Positions 7,277-15,701 of a stretch of DNA of 64,000 nt are shown here, one piece after another. Every line of letters begins with the position of its first letter. The first letter of the stretch is position 1. Made by a program: the position numbers and the translations under genes. This DNA is from an uncultured Prevotellaceae bacterium (GTDB taxonomy: Bacteria; Bacteroidota; Bacteroidia; Bacteroidales; Bacteroidaceae), in contig CACZGH010000006.1 of NCBI GenBank assembly GCA_902780635.1, positions 1 through 64,000 of the forward strand, given 5' to 3'. Below the pieces are notes generated by a model, which did no database searches, had not been told where the DNA came from, and saw only the letters and a program-made list of their open reading frames with translations.

Positions 7277-10200
7277 ATGAAACAACGAATTCTATTACTG
7301 ATGATGGCGCTCTTTGGCCTTTATGGTCTGATGATGGCGCAGACGACCGTTTCCGGTAACGTGAAGGATGGAACGGGGGAACCCATTATTGGTGCCAGCG
7401 TCATTGTAACGGGCACAAGTAACGGAACAGTGACCGACTTAGACGGAAACTTCCAGATGAAAGCCAACAAAGGCGATGAACTGACAATCTCTTACATTGG
7501 CTTTGTCACCCAGAAGGTAAAGGTCAATGACTCTGCTCCTCTTAACATCACTTTGCTTGAGGATAATGCAGAACTCGACGAAGTGGTGGTAGTGGGTACT
7601 ATCATGAAAAAGAGCGACTTGACAGGTGCCGTAGGCAGCGTTGATGGTAAAACATTGGCCGAGAAACCTGTTACAAACGTGAATCAGGCTTTACAAGGTC
7701 GTGTGTCTGGTGTATTCGTAGAGCCAGGTGCCCGCCCCAGTGATGACTCAGGTATCCGTGTCCGTGGCATCAACACGATAAACTCAGGCTCAGACCCGAT
7801 CTATGTGGTCGATGGTATGGTAATGACCAATGACTTTGGAGGTTTCAGCAGCATTAATCCGAACGATGTGGAGCACTTGGAAGTACTGAAGGATGCCTCT
7901 GCCACTGCCCTTTATGGCTCTCGTGGTGCAAATGGTGTAGTGCTGATTACTACCAAGAAGGGCGCCAGCAAGGAAGGAAGTGTGACCTACGATGGTTGGC
8001 TGAGCATCTCCAGCATGACCCAGCGCCCCGAGACGATGGATGCCACCGACCTGGCTAACCTGCGTATTGATGCCTTTGCCAATGGTTATCTACGCAACAA
8101 CCCTTCAGAGAATCGCGACAGTTATGTCAATAACATCTTGTTGGGCAGCAACCTTGCCTTCTCTGATCAGGAGTTCCAGAGCCGCAATGGCAATCGTTGG
8201 AACAGCTACGACTGGCTGAAGGAGGTGACCCGTACAGGTGTGCAGCACAATCATAATGTCAGTTTTTCAAAGGCATTCGACAAAGGAAATGTTTATTTCA
8301 GTCTGAACTATTCAAATCTGAAGGGTATCGTAAAAGGCTCTGACCAGCAGCGCTATTCTGGCCGTATCAATGCCGAATACAATGTAAAGGAATGGTTGAA
8401 GGTTGGTACAAACACCACATTCACCCGCACTGAAGATGCCATCCCGACGGATGATGTCTATAACAAGGCTTTGACTGCTAACCCCATTCTGGACTTCCAT
8501 CCTTACAAGGATGCCGCAACACGCTATCTGCCACAGTATCTGACCGTCTATTATCAGGCGCTGACGGAGAACTATAACAATGAGTATAATCCTTTTAATT
8601 CAATGGATGTACAGCAGGATCGTACACGTACACGTTTGGCATCTTCAAACTTCATCAATATCAATCCGCTGAAAGGCCTGAACTTCCGCTCTACACTCTC
8701 TGTTGACTATGCCGCACAGACTTGGTTCTCTTATACGCCAGGCACTATTCAGGAGTCCGTTCGACATGAGTCAGGCGATGCCATTGCCCAGCACGAGCGC
8801 TTTGAACAGACCAACTGGCAGTGGGACAACTCACTCTCATACGACACGCAGATTGAAAATCACAAGTTGAACGTGATGGTAGGCACGAGTTTGAGCCGTG
8901 ACCATAACAACTACGACCTGGCCCGTGGCTATCGTTTCCCCAGCGACCACTTAGGCTATCACGAACTGGCTGGTGCAGCAGCGTTCGAGAAGACAGTCAT
9001 TGATTCTGACTTCGGCACCTCTACCTTGCAGTCTTATATCGCCCGTGCCAACTACAACTACGACAGCCGCTACTTCCTTACAGCAACAGCTCGTTACGAC
9101 GGATCTTCTAAGTTTGGTGACGGTCACCGCTGGGGAATCTTCCCCTCATTCTCCTTTGCATGGGAGGCCACTAATGAGAAGTTTATGCAGAATCAGAACT
9201 TCTTCAGCCGTTTGAAAATACGTACAGGCTACGGTATGGTGGGTAATCAAGACATTGCCAACTATGTTTATAATACATGGTACAACCCCATGGCACAGCG
9301 CCAGACAGTTGATGGCAATACCGTTGGTGTGGCAGGCTACGCTACCAGCGGCCTCCGTGGAACTCCCGCCATCACGTGGGAGAAGCAGAAACAGTTTAAC
9401 TTCGGTATTGACTTCGGTTTCCTGAGAAATCGCATCACGGCATCTTTCGACGTATTCTATATCATCAACGACAACCTGCTCATGCAGCACTCGCTGGCAG
9501 AGACCACTGGCTACAACTCCACTTGGGAGAACATAGGCAAGGTGGAGAACAAGGGACTTGAACTGAGCGTGAACGCCCGCATTATCGACCAGAAAGACTT
9601 TGGCTGGAATTTCGGTGGAAATATTTCCTACGATGGAAATAAGGTGACAAAACTCTATGGCGATGTAGATCAGATCCTGAACGGTACAGAGCGCGAGGGC
9701 AATATCTTCCTCAACGAGCCACTGCACACTATTTATACCTATCGCGCCGGAGGCATTGCCAACGAGAGCAACCGCTCTGAGTGGGAAGGCAAAGACTATA
9801 ATGGTCATACTGTAGAAGTGGGCGACCTGTTCGTGAAGGACATTTCCGGTCCTGACGGCAAGCCCGATGGCGTCATTAATGAATATGACCGCGACATCGT
9901 GGGCAAGACCGACCCGAAGGTGTATGGTGGTTTCAACACAGACTTCCGCTATAAGAACTTCACACTGAATGCCATCTTCACCTATGCCCTCGGTGCCAAA
10001 AAGATCAGTGGCTACTATGAGGACTTGGTAAACAGTGTAGGTCTCTCAATGGCTTCACCTGACTTGGCTGACCGCTGGAGCAGCAGCAACCTCGGTGCAG
10101 AATTCCCCAAAGTCATCAGCAACTCCTCCGGCTATAATGGCTACAAACCATCAGATACCGACCTCACCGTTCAGAATGCCAACTATCTACGTCTGTCAAC

Positions 10201-10387
10201 ATTGACACTGGCCTACAACTTTGACCGCAGCATTATCAGCAAACTGCATCTGAGCAACCTGCGCCTCTATGCTACAGCCAGCAACCTGTTCTGCCTCACA
10301 CCGTATAAGGGATTCGACCCGGAAACTGGCGACTATGGCTATCCTCCTGTGAAGACATTCACCTTTGGACTCAACGTTTCGTTCTAA
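7277..10387 (+). CDS. SusC-like TonB-dependent outer-membrane transporter
   Basis: A 1036-residue SusC-type receptor importing an oligosaccharide across the outer membrane with TonB energy. It has a signal peptide (residues 1-21, ending MMAQ), a carboxypeptidase-D-like domain (TTVSGNVKDGTGEPIIGASV), a plug domain (DPIYVVDGMV, then LKDASATALYGSRGANGVVL) and a long beta-barrel ending in an aromatic C-terminus (FTFGLNVSF). It lies 25 bp after the alpha-galactosidase and 24 bp before SusD, so the three form one transcript. The substrate is probably an alpha-galactoside, judged only from the linked enzyme. Confidence 0.96.
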   Translation: MKQRILLLMMALFGLYGLMMAQTTVSGNVKDGTGEPIIGASVIVTGTSNGTVTDLDGNFQMKANKGDELTISYIGFVTQKVKVNDSAPLNITLLEDNAELDEVVVVGTIMKKSDLTGAVGSVDGKTLAEKPVTNVNQALQGRVSGVFVEPGARPSDDSGIRVRGINTINSGSDPIYVVDGMVMTNDFGGFSSINPNDVEHLEVLKDASATALYGSRGANGVVLITTKKGASKEGSVTYDGWLSISSMTQRPETMDATDLANLRIDAFANGYLRNNPSENRDSYVNNILLGSNLAFSDQEFQSRNGNRWNSYDWLKEVTRTGVQHNHNVSFSKAFDKGNVYFSLNYSNLKGIVKGSDQQRYSGRINAEYNVKEWLKVGTNTTFTRTEDAIPTDDVYNKALTANPILDFHPYKDAATRYLPQYLTVYYQALTENYNNEYNPFNSMDVQQDRTRTRLASSNFININPLKGLNFRSTLSVDYAAQTWFSYTPGTIQESVRHESGDAIAQHERFEQTNWQWDNSLSYDTQIENHKLNVMVGTSLSRDHNNYDLARGYRFPSDHLGYHELAGAAAFEKTVIDSDFGTSTLQSYIARANYNYDSRYFLTATARYDGSSKFGDGHRWGIFPSFSFAWEATNEKFMQNQNFFSRLKIRTGYGMVGNQDIANYVYNTWYNPMAQRQTVDGNTVGVAGYATSGLRGTPAITWEKQKQFNFGIDFGFLRNRITASFDVFYIINDNLLMQHSLAETTGYNSTWENIGKVENKGLELSVNARIIDQKDFGWNFGGNISYDGNKVTKLYGDVDQILNGTEREGNIFLNEPLHTIYTYRAGGIANESNRSEWEGKDYNGHTVEVGDLFVKDISGPDGKPDGVINEYDRDIVGKTDPKVYGGFNTDFRYKNFTLNAIFTYALGAKKISGYYEDLVNSVGLSMASPDLADRWSSSNLGAEFPKVISNSSGYNGYKPSDTDLTVQNANYLRLSTLTLAYNFDRSIISKLHLSNLRLYATASNLFCLTPYKGFDPETGDYGYPPVKTFTFGLNVSF

Positions 10388-10411
10388 TTCACCATTTTAT
10401 AATTGACAGTT

Positions 10412-12001
10412 ATGATTACCAAGATATTTAAATCCGTATGCGCCGTTTGCGCAATCTGTGGTCTCGCTGCTTGTTCCGACTTCCTGGAGCAGGAGAATCA
10501 GACCCAACTTTCAGAGTCGCAGGTACTTTCCGACGTGGAACTGGCCGATCTGAACATGAAGAGCATCTATGATGCCTTTAAGGAAAACTATAAAGACGAA
10601 CGCTGTTGGGTGCTCCTGCAGGGAACGGACGAGATTCAGGTAGGTGCCCTTCAGGCGAAGGATGCCAACACGGCAGCATGGGACTTCTGCGACGGAGCCA
10701 TGAACTCAGAGAACGGTTATGTGCGCAATGCATGGAACTATCGTTGGTCTGTCATTGCCAATGCCGCCAAGATTGTACGTGCCATGAGTGAAGTCAATCC
10801 CCAGGCAGGGTCGCGTGAGGAGCAATTGATGGGTGAGGCCGCTTTCGTACGCGGTTTTCTGACCTATCAGGCCACGATGATTTGGGGACGTGTCCCCATC
10901 ATCGACCAGAAGCGCATTGCCGACGGCTCGCTGACCACAGCCCGTCAGCCGCTGAAAGATGTATGGCAGTTCATCATCGACGACTTCATGATGGCAACCA
11001 AGGCACCAAGCAAGAACGATGAGGGCCGTGCTACCAGTTATGCTGGATGGACGATGCTCGGCAAGGCTTACATGTCGGCTCCTGAGGAAACAGGCTTGCG
11101 TGATTTCGCAAAGGCGAAGGAATGTTTCGAGAAGGTGATGGATGGCACCTATAGTCTGTTGGCCAATTATAACGACCTTTGGGATTATACCAAAGATGCC
11201 AAGAGCGAGGTTATTTTCACCAATACATTCTCTTGTGCTCGTGGCTATGCCAATCAGGTACAGTTCCAGATTGGTTCACGTGCAGCCCAGAACTGGTTTA
11301 GCGACGCATGCTACTTTGCTGGTTACGATCACTCCGTGCCAACTGTACACGCCTATGAGACTATCGAGAACGGTGGTATCTGGGAGGAAGGTGACACCCG
11401 TAAGGACGCCTCTCTGCGCTATGACTTCTCTTACAATGGTGTACAGCCCGACCTCAGCAGCCTCACATGGGAAGGTCTGAGTGAGGAAGACCACGACGAG
11501 CTGAAGCCGCACATCAAGAAGTATGAGGACTTCCGTACTGATGCAGCATCTGGGTTAGAGATCAATAACATGTGGCTCTCTGGTAAGAATATCCCCGTAC
11601 TGCGTTATGCCGACGTGCTGCTTTGCTATGCCGAATGTCTGAATGAACTGGGACAGACCTCGCAGGCTGAGACATATGTTAATCAGGTTCGCACCCGTGC
11701 CTTTGGAGGTACTCTGCCTGCAGAGGCCCGTTGGAGCGGGTTGAGCCAGACCGGCTTCCGCGAGCAGATGCAGGATGAGCGTATCCGTGAGCTGTTCGGT
11801 GAGAACTGGCGCCGCTATGACCTTATCCGCACAGGTCAGTTCCTGCCTCGCTTGAAGAAGTACAACAAGTGGGCTGCCCAGAGTGTAGCTGCGGGCACCT
11901 TCAAGGACTATCTGCAACTCTGGCCCATTCCTCTTACCGAATTGAACCAGAACACAGATATGCGCATCGATGGCAAGTTCGACCAGAACGAAGGATATTA
12001 A
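10412..12001 (+). CDS. SusD-like starch/glycan-binding lipoprotein
   Basis: A 529-residue RagB/SusD-family lipoprotein that sits on the outer-membrane surface and hands glycans to SusC. I use the ATG at 10412, giving a lipoprotein signal with lipobox GLAACSDF. The body has the family's TPR helices and the typical C-terminal block QDERIRELFGENWRRYDLIR, then LWPIPLTELNQNT. It is the last gene of the alpha-galactoside operon; a hairpin terminator candidate follows at 12081. Confidence 0.95.
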   Translation: MITKIFKSVCAVCAICGLAACSDFLEQENQTQLSESQVLSDVELADLNMKSIYDAFKENYKDERCWVLLQGTDEIQVGALQAKDANTAAWDFCDGAMNSENGYVRNAWNYRWSVIANAAKIVRAMSEVNPQAGSREEQLMGEAAFVRGFLTYQATMIWGRVPIIDQKRIADGSLTTARQPLKDVWQFIIDDFMMATKAPSKNDEGRATSYAGWTMLGKAYMSAPEETGLRDFAKAKECFEKVMDGTYSLLANYNDLWDYTKDAKSEVIFTNTFSCARGYANQVQFQIGSRAAQNWFSDACYFAGYDHSVPTVHAYETIENGGIWEEGDTRKDASLRYDFSYNGVQPDLSSLTWEGLSEEDHDELKPHIKKYEDFRTDAASGLEINNMWLSGKNIPVLRYADVLLCYAECLNELGQTSQAETYVNQVRTRAFGGTLPAEARWSGLSQTGFREQMQDERIRELFGENWRRYDLIRTGQFLPRLKKYNKWAAQSVAAGTFKDYLQLWPIPLTELNQNTDMRIDGKFDQNEGY

Positions 12002-12080
12002 GGTTTTGATTCATATAAAGCATTTATAGTTAGGTTAAGTTATTATTTCCTGTTAAGGTAAAAGATTGCTTTATGGGATG

Positions 12081-12113
12081 GAAGGCACGGTTATTTAAGA
12101 TTGCCGTGCCTTC
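12081..12113 (+). terminator. Hairpin terminator after susD
   Basis: Perfect 10-bp stem GAAGGCACGG (12081-12090) with CCGTGCCTTC (12104-12113) and a 13-base loop, 80 bp past the SusD stop. The T-tract is poor, so it may act with Rho or serve as an mRNA end-protecting stem. Confidence 0.6.
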
Positions 12114-12142
12114 ATTATAAATACTTAAAACGCGAAGAACAC

Positions 12143-12176
12143 AAAAAAGGGAGCAGCCCCACATGAAGCTGCTCCC
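12143..12176 (-). terminator. Rho-independent terminator of hsp20
   Basis: On the minus strand, GGGAGCAGC pairs with GCTGCTCCC and is followed by six T residues (the A-run at 12143-12148). It lies 28 bp after the hsp20 stop, a textbook position and form. Confidence 0.85.
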
Positions 12177-12204
12177 CAATACTTTCCGATTGATTTCCTT
12201 GATG

Positions 12205-12633
12205 CTATGAAATCTCAATGGCCTTAGCCTCTTTCTTCTCTTCTTTCTTCACCTTTGGCAGGGTGACGGTCAGGATGCCGTTCTCCACCTTGGCGGCGAT
12301 GCCGTTCTTGTCCACATCCTCTGGTAGCGTGTAGTTCTGCTCGTAGTTTGAGTAGCTGAACTCACGGCGCAGATAGTGGTGCTTCTTGTCCCCGTCTTTG
12401 TGCTCTATCTTGTTCTCGATGGCGATGCAGAGGTTACCGTCGTCGTTGATGCTCACGCGGCAATATTCTTTCTTGATGCCTGGAGCGGCCAACTCCATCA
12501 CATATGCGTTTTCACTCTCCTTGACATTGACTGCGGGTGCCGTTGTGTTGGCGCGAGGCATAAAATCAGTGTTAAAGAAATCTTCGAACATAGTCGGCAA
12601 CCAACCATTTGTTCTCATCAAACTTGTCAACAT
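12205..12633 (-). CDS. Hsp20 / alpha-crystallin small heat-shock protein
   Basis: A 142-residue ATP-independent chaperone that holds unfolding proteins. The start at 12633 is favoured by a Shine-Dalgarno-like GGAGGT seven bases upstream, strong for this phylum; an in-frame ATG 15 bp further up lacks this. The alpha-crystallin domain spans about residues 35-130 (NVKESENAYVMELAAPGIKK to KVENGILTVTLPK), followed by a Lys/Glu-rich tail ending in an I-x-I-type motif (AIEIS). It is monocistronic, with its own terminator. Confidence 0.95.
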   Translation of the reverse strand: MLTSLMRTNGWLPTMFEDFFNTDFMPRANTTAPAVNVKESENAYVMELAAPGIKKEYCRVSINDDGNLCIAIENKIEHKDGDKKHHYLRREFSYSNYEQNYTLPEDVDKNGIAAKVENGILTVTLPKVKKEEKKEAKAIEIS

Positions 12634-12798
12634 AATCTTTACCTCCAAATTATACTTTTAGTTATACGATGTTGTTTGAGATACCTTGGATAACTCCTTG
12701 GTTCTCACCCTACTTGTTGCAACAAGCGTGCCATTGCCCTTGAAGTGACAAGATGTCATTTCTCTTTGACAAAATGGCAAGGTCTGGTGTGTTGTTGC

Positions 12799-13665
12799 TT
12801 ACGAAATCAGAATGGTGAGGATGAAACCTGTATGGCATCCAGACAAAGGTTTTTCTGCAAGGTCGAGCATGCCACCTTGCTGTATCATCATCCGCCGACT
12901 GAGAGACAGGCCAATACCGTTTCCACAACGTTTCGTGGTAAAAAATGGAACAAAGAGCGACTGGCGGTTCTCAGCAGGGATAGGCAGACCATCATTGCCA
13001 ACGTAAAGCATCAATTGCTGATGATTCGAAGGCTCCTCTATTTGTTGTATCACCATTCTCTTCGCTTCTGCCTCCACCGCATTCTTTGCCAGGTTCATCA
13101 GCACTTGCCGTAGCATCCCCGCATCAGCACGGACGATCATGTCTGTGGGAACATGTACCTCCCAAGTCAGTGTTGGGTAGGCTTTACAGACATCGCCAAA
13201 CATTGAACGCAGTGGTACGTCTGCCAATACCGGTTTCTCTAGTTCCGACATCTTGCGGTAATTCACCACGAAGTTGTTCAGATGGCGGCTGGTGTCGTAG
13301 ATAGCCTGAATACCTGGTTCCAGAGGAGAGCCTTTCACGTCGTCACGCCCCAGCATAGACTGGCTGATACTGGTGATGGGAGCTGTGGCGTTCATCATCT
13401 CATGGGTCAGCACTCGGGTTAGCCGTTCCCATGATTCCACCTCATTCAGATTCACTTGCTGACGAATGGTTTCTCCCAATTTGTTCAGGGTTTGTTGCAT
13501 GGCTCGTTCCCCTGGCAAAAGGCCATCGATAGGAAGTCGGAAGGTGAAATCGTGATTGCGGATAGCCTCTTGCATGAGATGCGCACGAAGTTTTAGGGAG
13601 CGCTGCCGACGTACTTCCCATAATACAATAATCCCAATGACGATAAAAAACAATATCCAAATCAT
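12799..13665 (-). CDS. Sensor histidine kinase, short form
   Basis: A 288-residue membrane histidine kinase partnering the response regulator just upstream (26-bp gap). One N-terminal membrane segment (residues 2-16) and no periplasmic sensor domain, so the signal is probably sensed in or near the membrane. HisKA contains the H-box RVLTHEMMNATAP (His88). The ATPase domain shows the N-box NLAKNAVEA, the G1 motif GNDGLP, the F-box FVPFFTTK and the G2 motif GNGIGLSL. The pair is divergent from the exporter genes (14361 onward), which it most likely controls. Confidence 0.92.
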   Translation of the reverse strand: MIWILFFIVIGIIVLWEVRRQRSLKLRAHLMQEAIRNHDFTFRLPIDGLLPGERAMQQTLNKLGETIRQQVNLNEVESWERLTRVLTHEMMNATAPITSISQSMLGRDDVKGSPLEPGIQAIYDTSRHLNNFVVNYRKMSELEKPVLADVPLRSMFGDVCKAYPTLTWEVHVPTDMIVRADAGMLRQVLMNLAKNAVEAEAKRMVIQQIEEPSNHQQLMLYVGNDGLPIPAENRQSLFVPFFTTKRCGNGIGLSLSRRMMIQQGGMLDLAEKPLSGCHTGFILTILIS

Positions 13666-13691
13666 TTCTCTTACTTCTCATTTTTTGACCT

Positions 13692-14219
13692 CTAATCCAA
13701 TCGCTTCATCTTGTTGTAGAGGGTCTGCCGTGTGATGCCCAACATCTCTGCGGCACGGCTCAGGTTGCCGTGGCAGTGGTCGATGGCACGCCGGATATGC
13801 TGCGCTTCCATCTCGTCAAGGGTGACAATTTCGCTCTGCATGTCGAGCACATCTTTTAGTTTGCGCACCAACTCATCATTGTCCCAAGGCTTGGCGATGA
13901 AGTCCGAGGCACCGTTTTTCAGTCCCTTTACAGCCAGACTGACATCAGCGTATGCCGTCAGCAGCACGACAGGAGTCTGGGGGTGGTGCTTGCGGATGGT
14001 GCGCAGCCAAAAGAGTCCCTCATTGCCACTGTTCACCCCGAGGGTGAAGTTCATGTCCAGCAAGACCATGTCTACAGGCTGTTGGGCCATTATCTTCAGG
14101 ATTTCATTGGGCTGCGATGTGGTCAGTATCTGCTCAAACGTGGAGTCGAGCAGATAGCGCATGGCCGTCAGCACTGCGGCATTGTCATCAACGATTAAAA
14201 TAGTACCATACTTTTTCAT
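13692..14219 (-). CDS. Response regulator, REC plus Fis-type HTH
   Basis: A 175-residue response regulator. The receiver domain (about 5-120) has the acidic pair at Asp11-Asp12, the phospho-acceptor Asp55 in VLLDMNF and the conserved Lys in FIAKPWDN. The C-terminal HTH_8/Fis domain (about 135-175) reads HIRRAIDHCHGNLSRAAEML then TRQTLYNKMKRL. The central sigma-54 AAA+ domain normally between these parts in NtrC-family regulators of such export loci is absent, giving a RegA/ActR-like layout. The gene starts 24 bp from the 44-bp repeat at 14243-14286, its probable DNA site, which could allow self-regulation as well as control of the exporter. Confidence 0.93.
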   Translation of the reverse strand: MKKYGTILIVDDNAAVLTAMRYLLDSTFEQILTTSQPNEILKIMAQQPVDMVLLDMNFTLGVNSGNEGLFWLRTIRKHHPQTPVVLLTAYADVSLAVKGLKNGASDFIAKPWDNDELVRKLKDVLDMQSEIVTLDEMEAQHIRRAIDHCHGNLSRAAEMLGITRQTLYNKMKRLD

Positions 14220-14242
14220 GGGTGCGAAAGTACAAATAAACC

Positions 14243-14286
14243 GTCAAAGAATCATACGTCGGGGTGTATAATTTTTAGACAATCAG
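14243..14286 (+). promoter_or_regulatory. 44-bp regulatory motif, copy 1
   Basis: Matches 20695-20738 at 38 of 44 positions with no gaps. The left block GTCAAAGAATCATACGTCG is identical in both copies, as is the right block TTAGACAATCAG. The centre is a degenerate palindrome (GTATAAT, T, TTTAGAC). It lies between the response regulator and TolC, 45 bp upstream of the -7 element. It is probably the binding site of the REC-Fis regulator. Confidence 0.8.
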
Positions 14287-14330
14287 CTTCCCACCGCGCG
14301 AAAAAGATTGTGGGTTCTTCAAAAGGACCA

Positions 14331-14338
14331 TATCTTTG
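14331..14338 (+). promoter_or_regulatory. -7 promoter element of the exporter operon
   Basis: TATCTTTG matches TAnnTTTG, 23 bp before the TolC start at 14361. The short leader leaves the 44-bp motif in a typical activator position. Confidence 0.7.
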
Positions 14339-14360
14339 CAGTGAACAAAAGAAAAATGGT

Positions 14361-15701
14361 ATGAGAAAAATCATATTTGCTATCCTGGCATTTTATGTCG
14401 CACAGACGGAAGCCCAGCCGCGTTGGACGGCCATGCAGTGCATGCAGTATGCCGTGGAACACAATCATGAGGTGAGGCGGGCAGAATTGGAACTCGACAA
14501 CTACCAGGTGGCCAAAACCAGTGCTGCCGGACGCTTCCTTCCTGCTGTGGATGCCAACATCGGTGCACAGTACAACTTTGGAAGGGCGATAGACCCTGAG
14601 ACCAACGGCTATACCAATGTAAGCACCTTTTATAATGGTTATTCCATCCAGGCTTCGTTGCCGGTGTTTGATGGCTTCAATCGTCTGCATGCACTGAAGG
14701 CAGCCAAGGCAAGTGTGCTGATGGGGCATCAGGCTCTGAGACAGCAACAGGATCAGACCGCGCTCAGTGTGCTGCAGGCCTACGTCAATGTGGCGTATGA
14801 AGAGGGGATGGTCAGAATGGCTCAGGAGAAACTGCAGGAAACAGAACTGTTGCTACGGCAGACGCGTCTGCTGGAGGAGGTGGGGCGTAAGAGTGGTGCC
14901 GACGTGGCATTGGTGGAGTCGCAGTATGCCGAGGCCGACTATGAGGTGACCCGCCAGCAAAACCTGCTTGCCGCCGCCTTGCTGGAACTGAAAAAAGAGA
15001 TGGCCTATCCGGTGGCAGACAGCCTCGCTATTGTGGTGCCTGTCGATGATGCACCATCCGCATCTCACGAGTCGGGGCTTTCTGATTTCCACCGACATGA
15101 TGTACTGCAGCCATTTTGTTCTCCGGTGCATCCTGCCTTGCAGCAGGCGCATTATCTGGTGGAAACATCCAAACATGAGTGGAATCAGGCCCGTGCCTCC
15201 CTTTACCCAACTCTCTCACTGAGCGCGGGCCTGAGCACCACTTATTACAAGACCTTGCATACGCAGACGGCCTCATCCTTCGGGAAACAGTTCAACAACA
15301 ACATGGGCGAGTATGTGGGAGTCACGCTGAGCATCCCCATCTTCAACCGCATGCAGACGGTGAGCAACATCCGCAAGGCGAAGAACAACTACCAGATGGC
15401 ATGTGAGGCTTACGAACAAAAGCATGCCGAACTGGAAAAGCTGAGTCGCGAAGCATGGCTCGATTGGCAGGGGTATCTCAAACAGACGGTACAGATGGAG
15501 AAGAAAGTGGAGGCCGACTCGCTGGCTTATCTGCTGACATACCACCAGTATGAGGAAGGGCTGAGCACCGCCATCGACCTGTATACTACCTCAGCGCAAC
15601 TGTTGCATTCGAAGGCCACGCTGCTGCAGTGCCGCCTGATGGCCATGGTCAAGGAACAATTGGTAAGATACTATCAAGGAATAACGATATGGACAGAGTA
15701 A
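14361..15701 (+). CDS. TolC-family outer-membrane efflux protein
   Basis: A 446-residue outer-membrane channel of the OEP/TolC family, the exit duct of a tripartite exporter. The start at 14361 gives a signal peptide MRKIIFAILAFYVAQTEA; earlier in-frame codons fall before the promoter. Two OEP halves are visible, with long helices rich in Ala, Gln and Glu, and the typical YNFGRAIDPETN and LSIPIFNRMQT segments. It overlaps the adaptor gene by 13 bp, so the two are translationally linked. Confidence 0.93.
   Translation: MRKIIFAILAFYVAQTEAQPRWTAMQCMQYAVEHNHEVRRAELELDNYQVAKTSAAGRFLPAVDANIGAQYNFGRAIDPETNGYTNVSTFYNGYSIQASLPVFDGFNRLHALKAAKASVLMGHQALRQQQDQTALSVLQAYVNVAYEEGMVRMAQEKLQETELLLRQTRLLEEVGRKSGADVALVESQYAEADYEVTRQQNLLAAALLELKKEMAYPVADSLAIVVPVDDAPSASHESGLSDFHRHDVLQPFCSPVHPALQQAHYLVETSKHEWNQARASLYPTLSLSAGLSTTYYKTLHTQTASSFGKQFNNNMGEYVGVTLSIPIFNRMQTVSNIRKAKNNYQMACEAYEQKHAELEKLSREAWLDWQGYLKQTVQMEKKVEADSLAYLLTYHQYEEGLSTAIDLYTTSAQLLHSKATLLQCRLMAMVKEQLVRYYQGITIWTE

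Noticed and set aside
9146..9808. Minus-strand open frame (220 codons) within susC
   Set aside because: Antisense to a conserved SusC barrel region with no start signals or family match.
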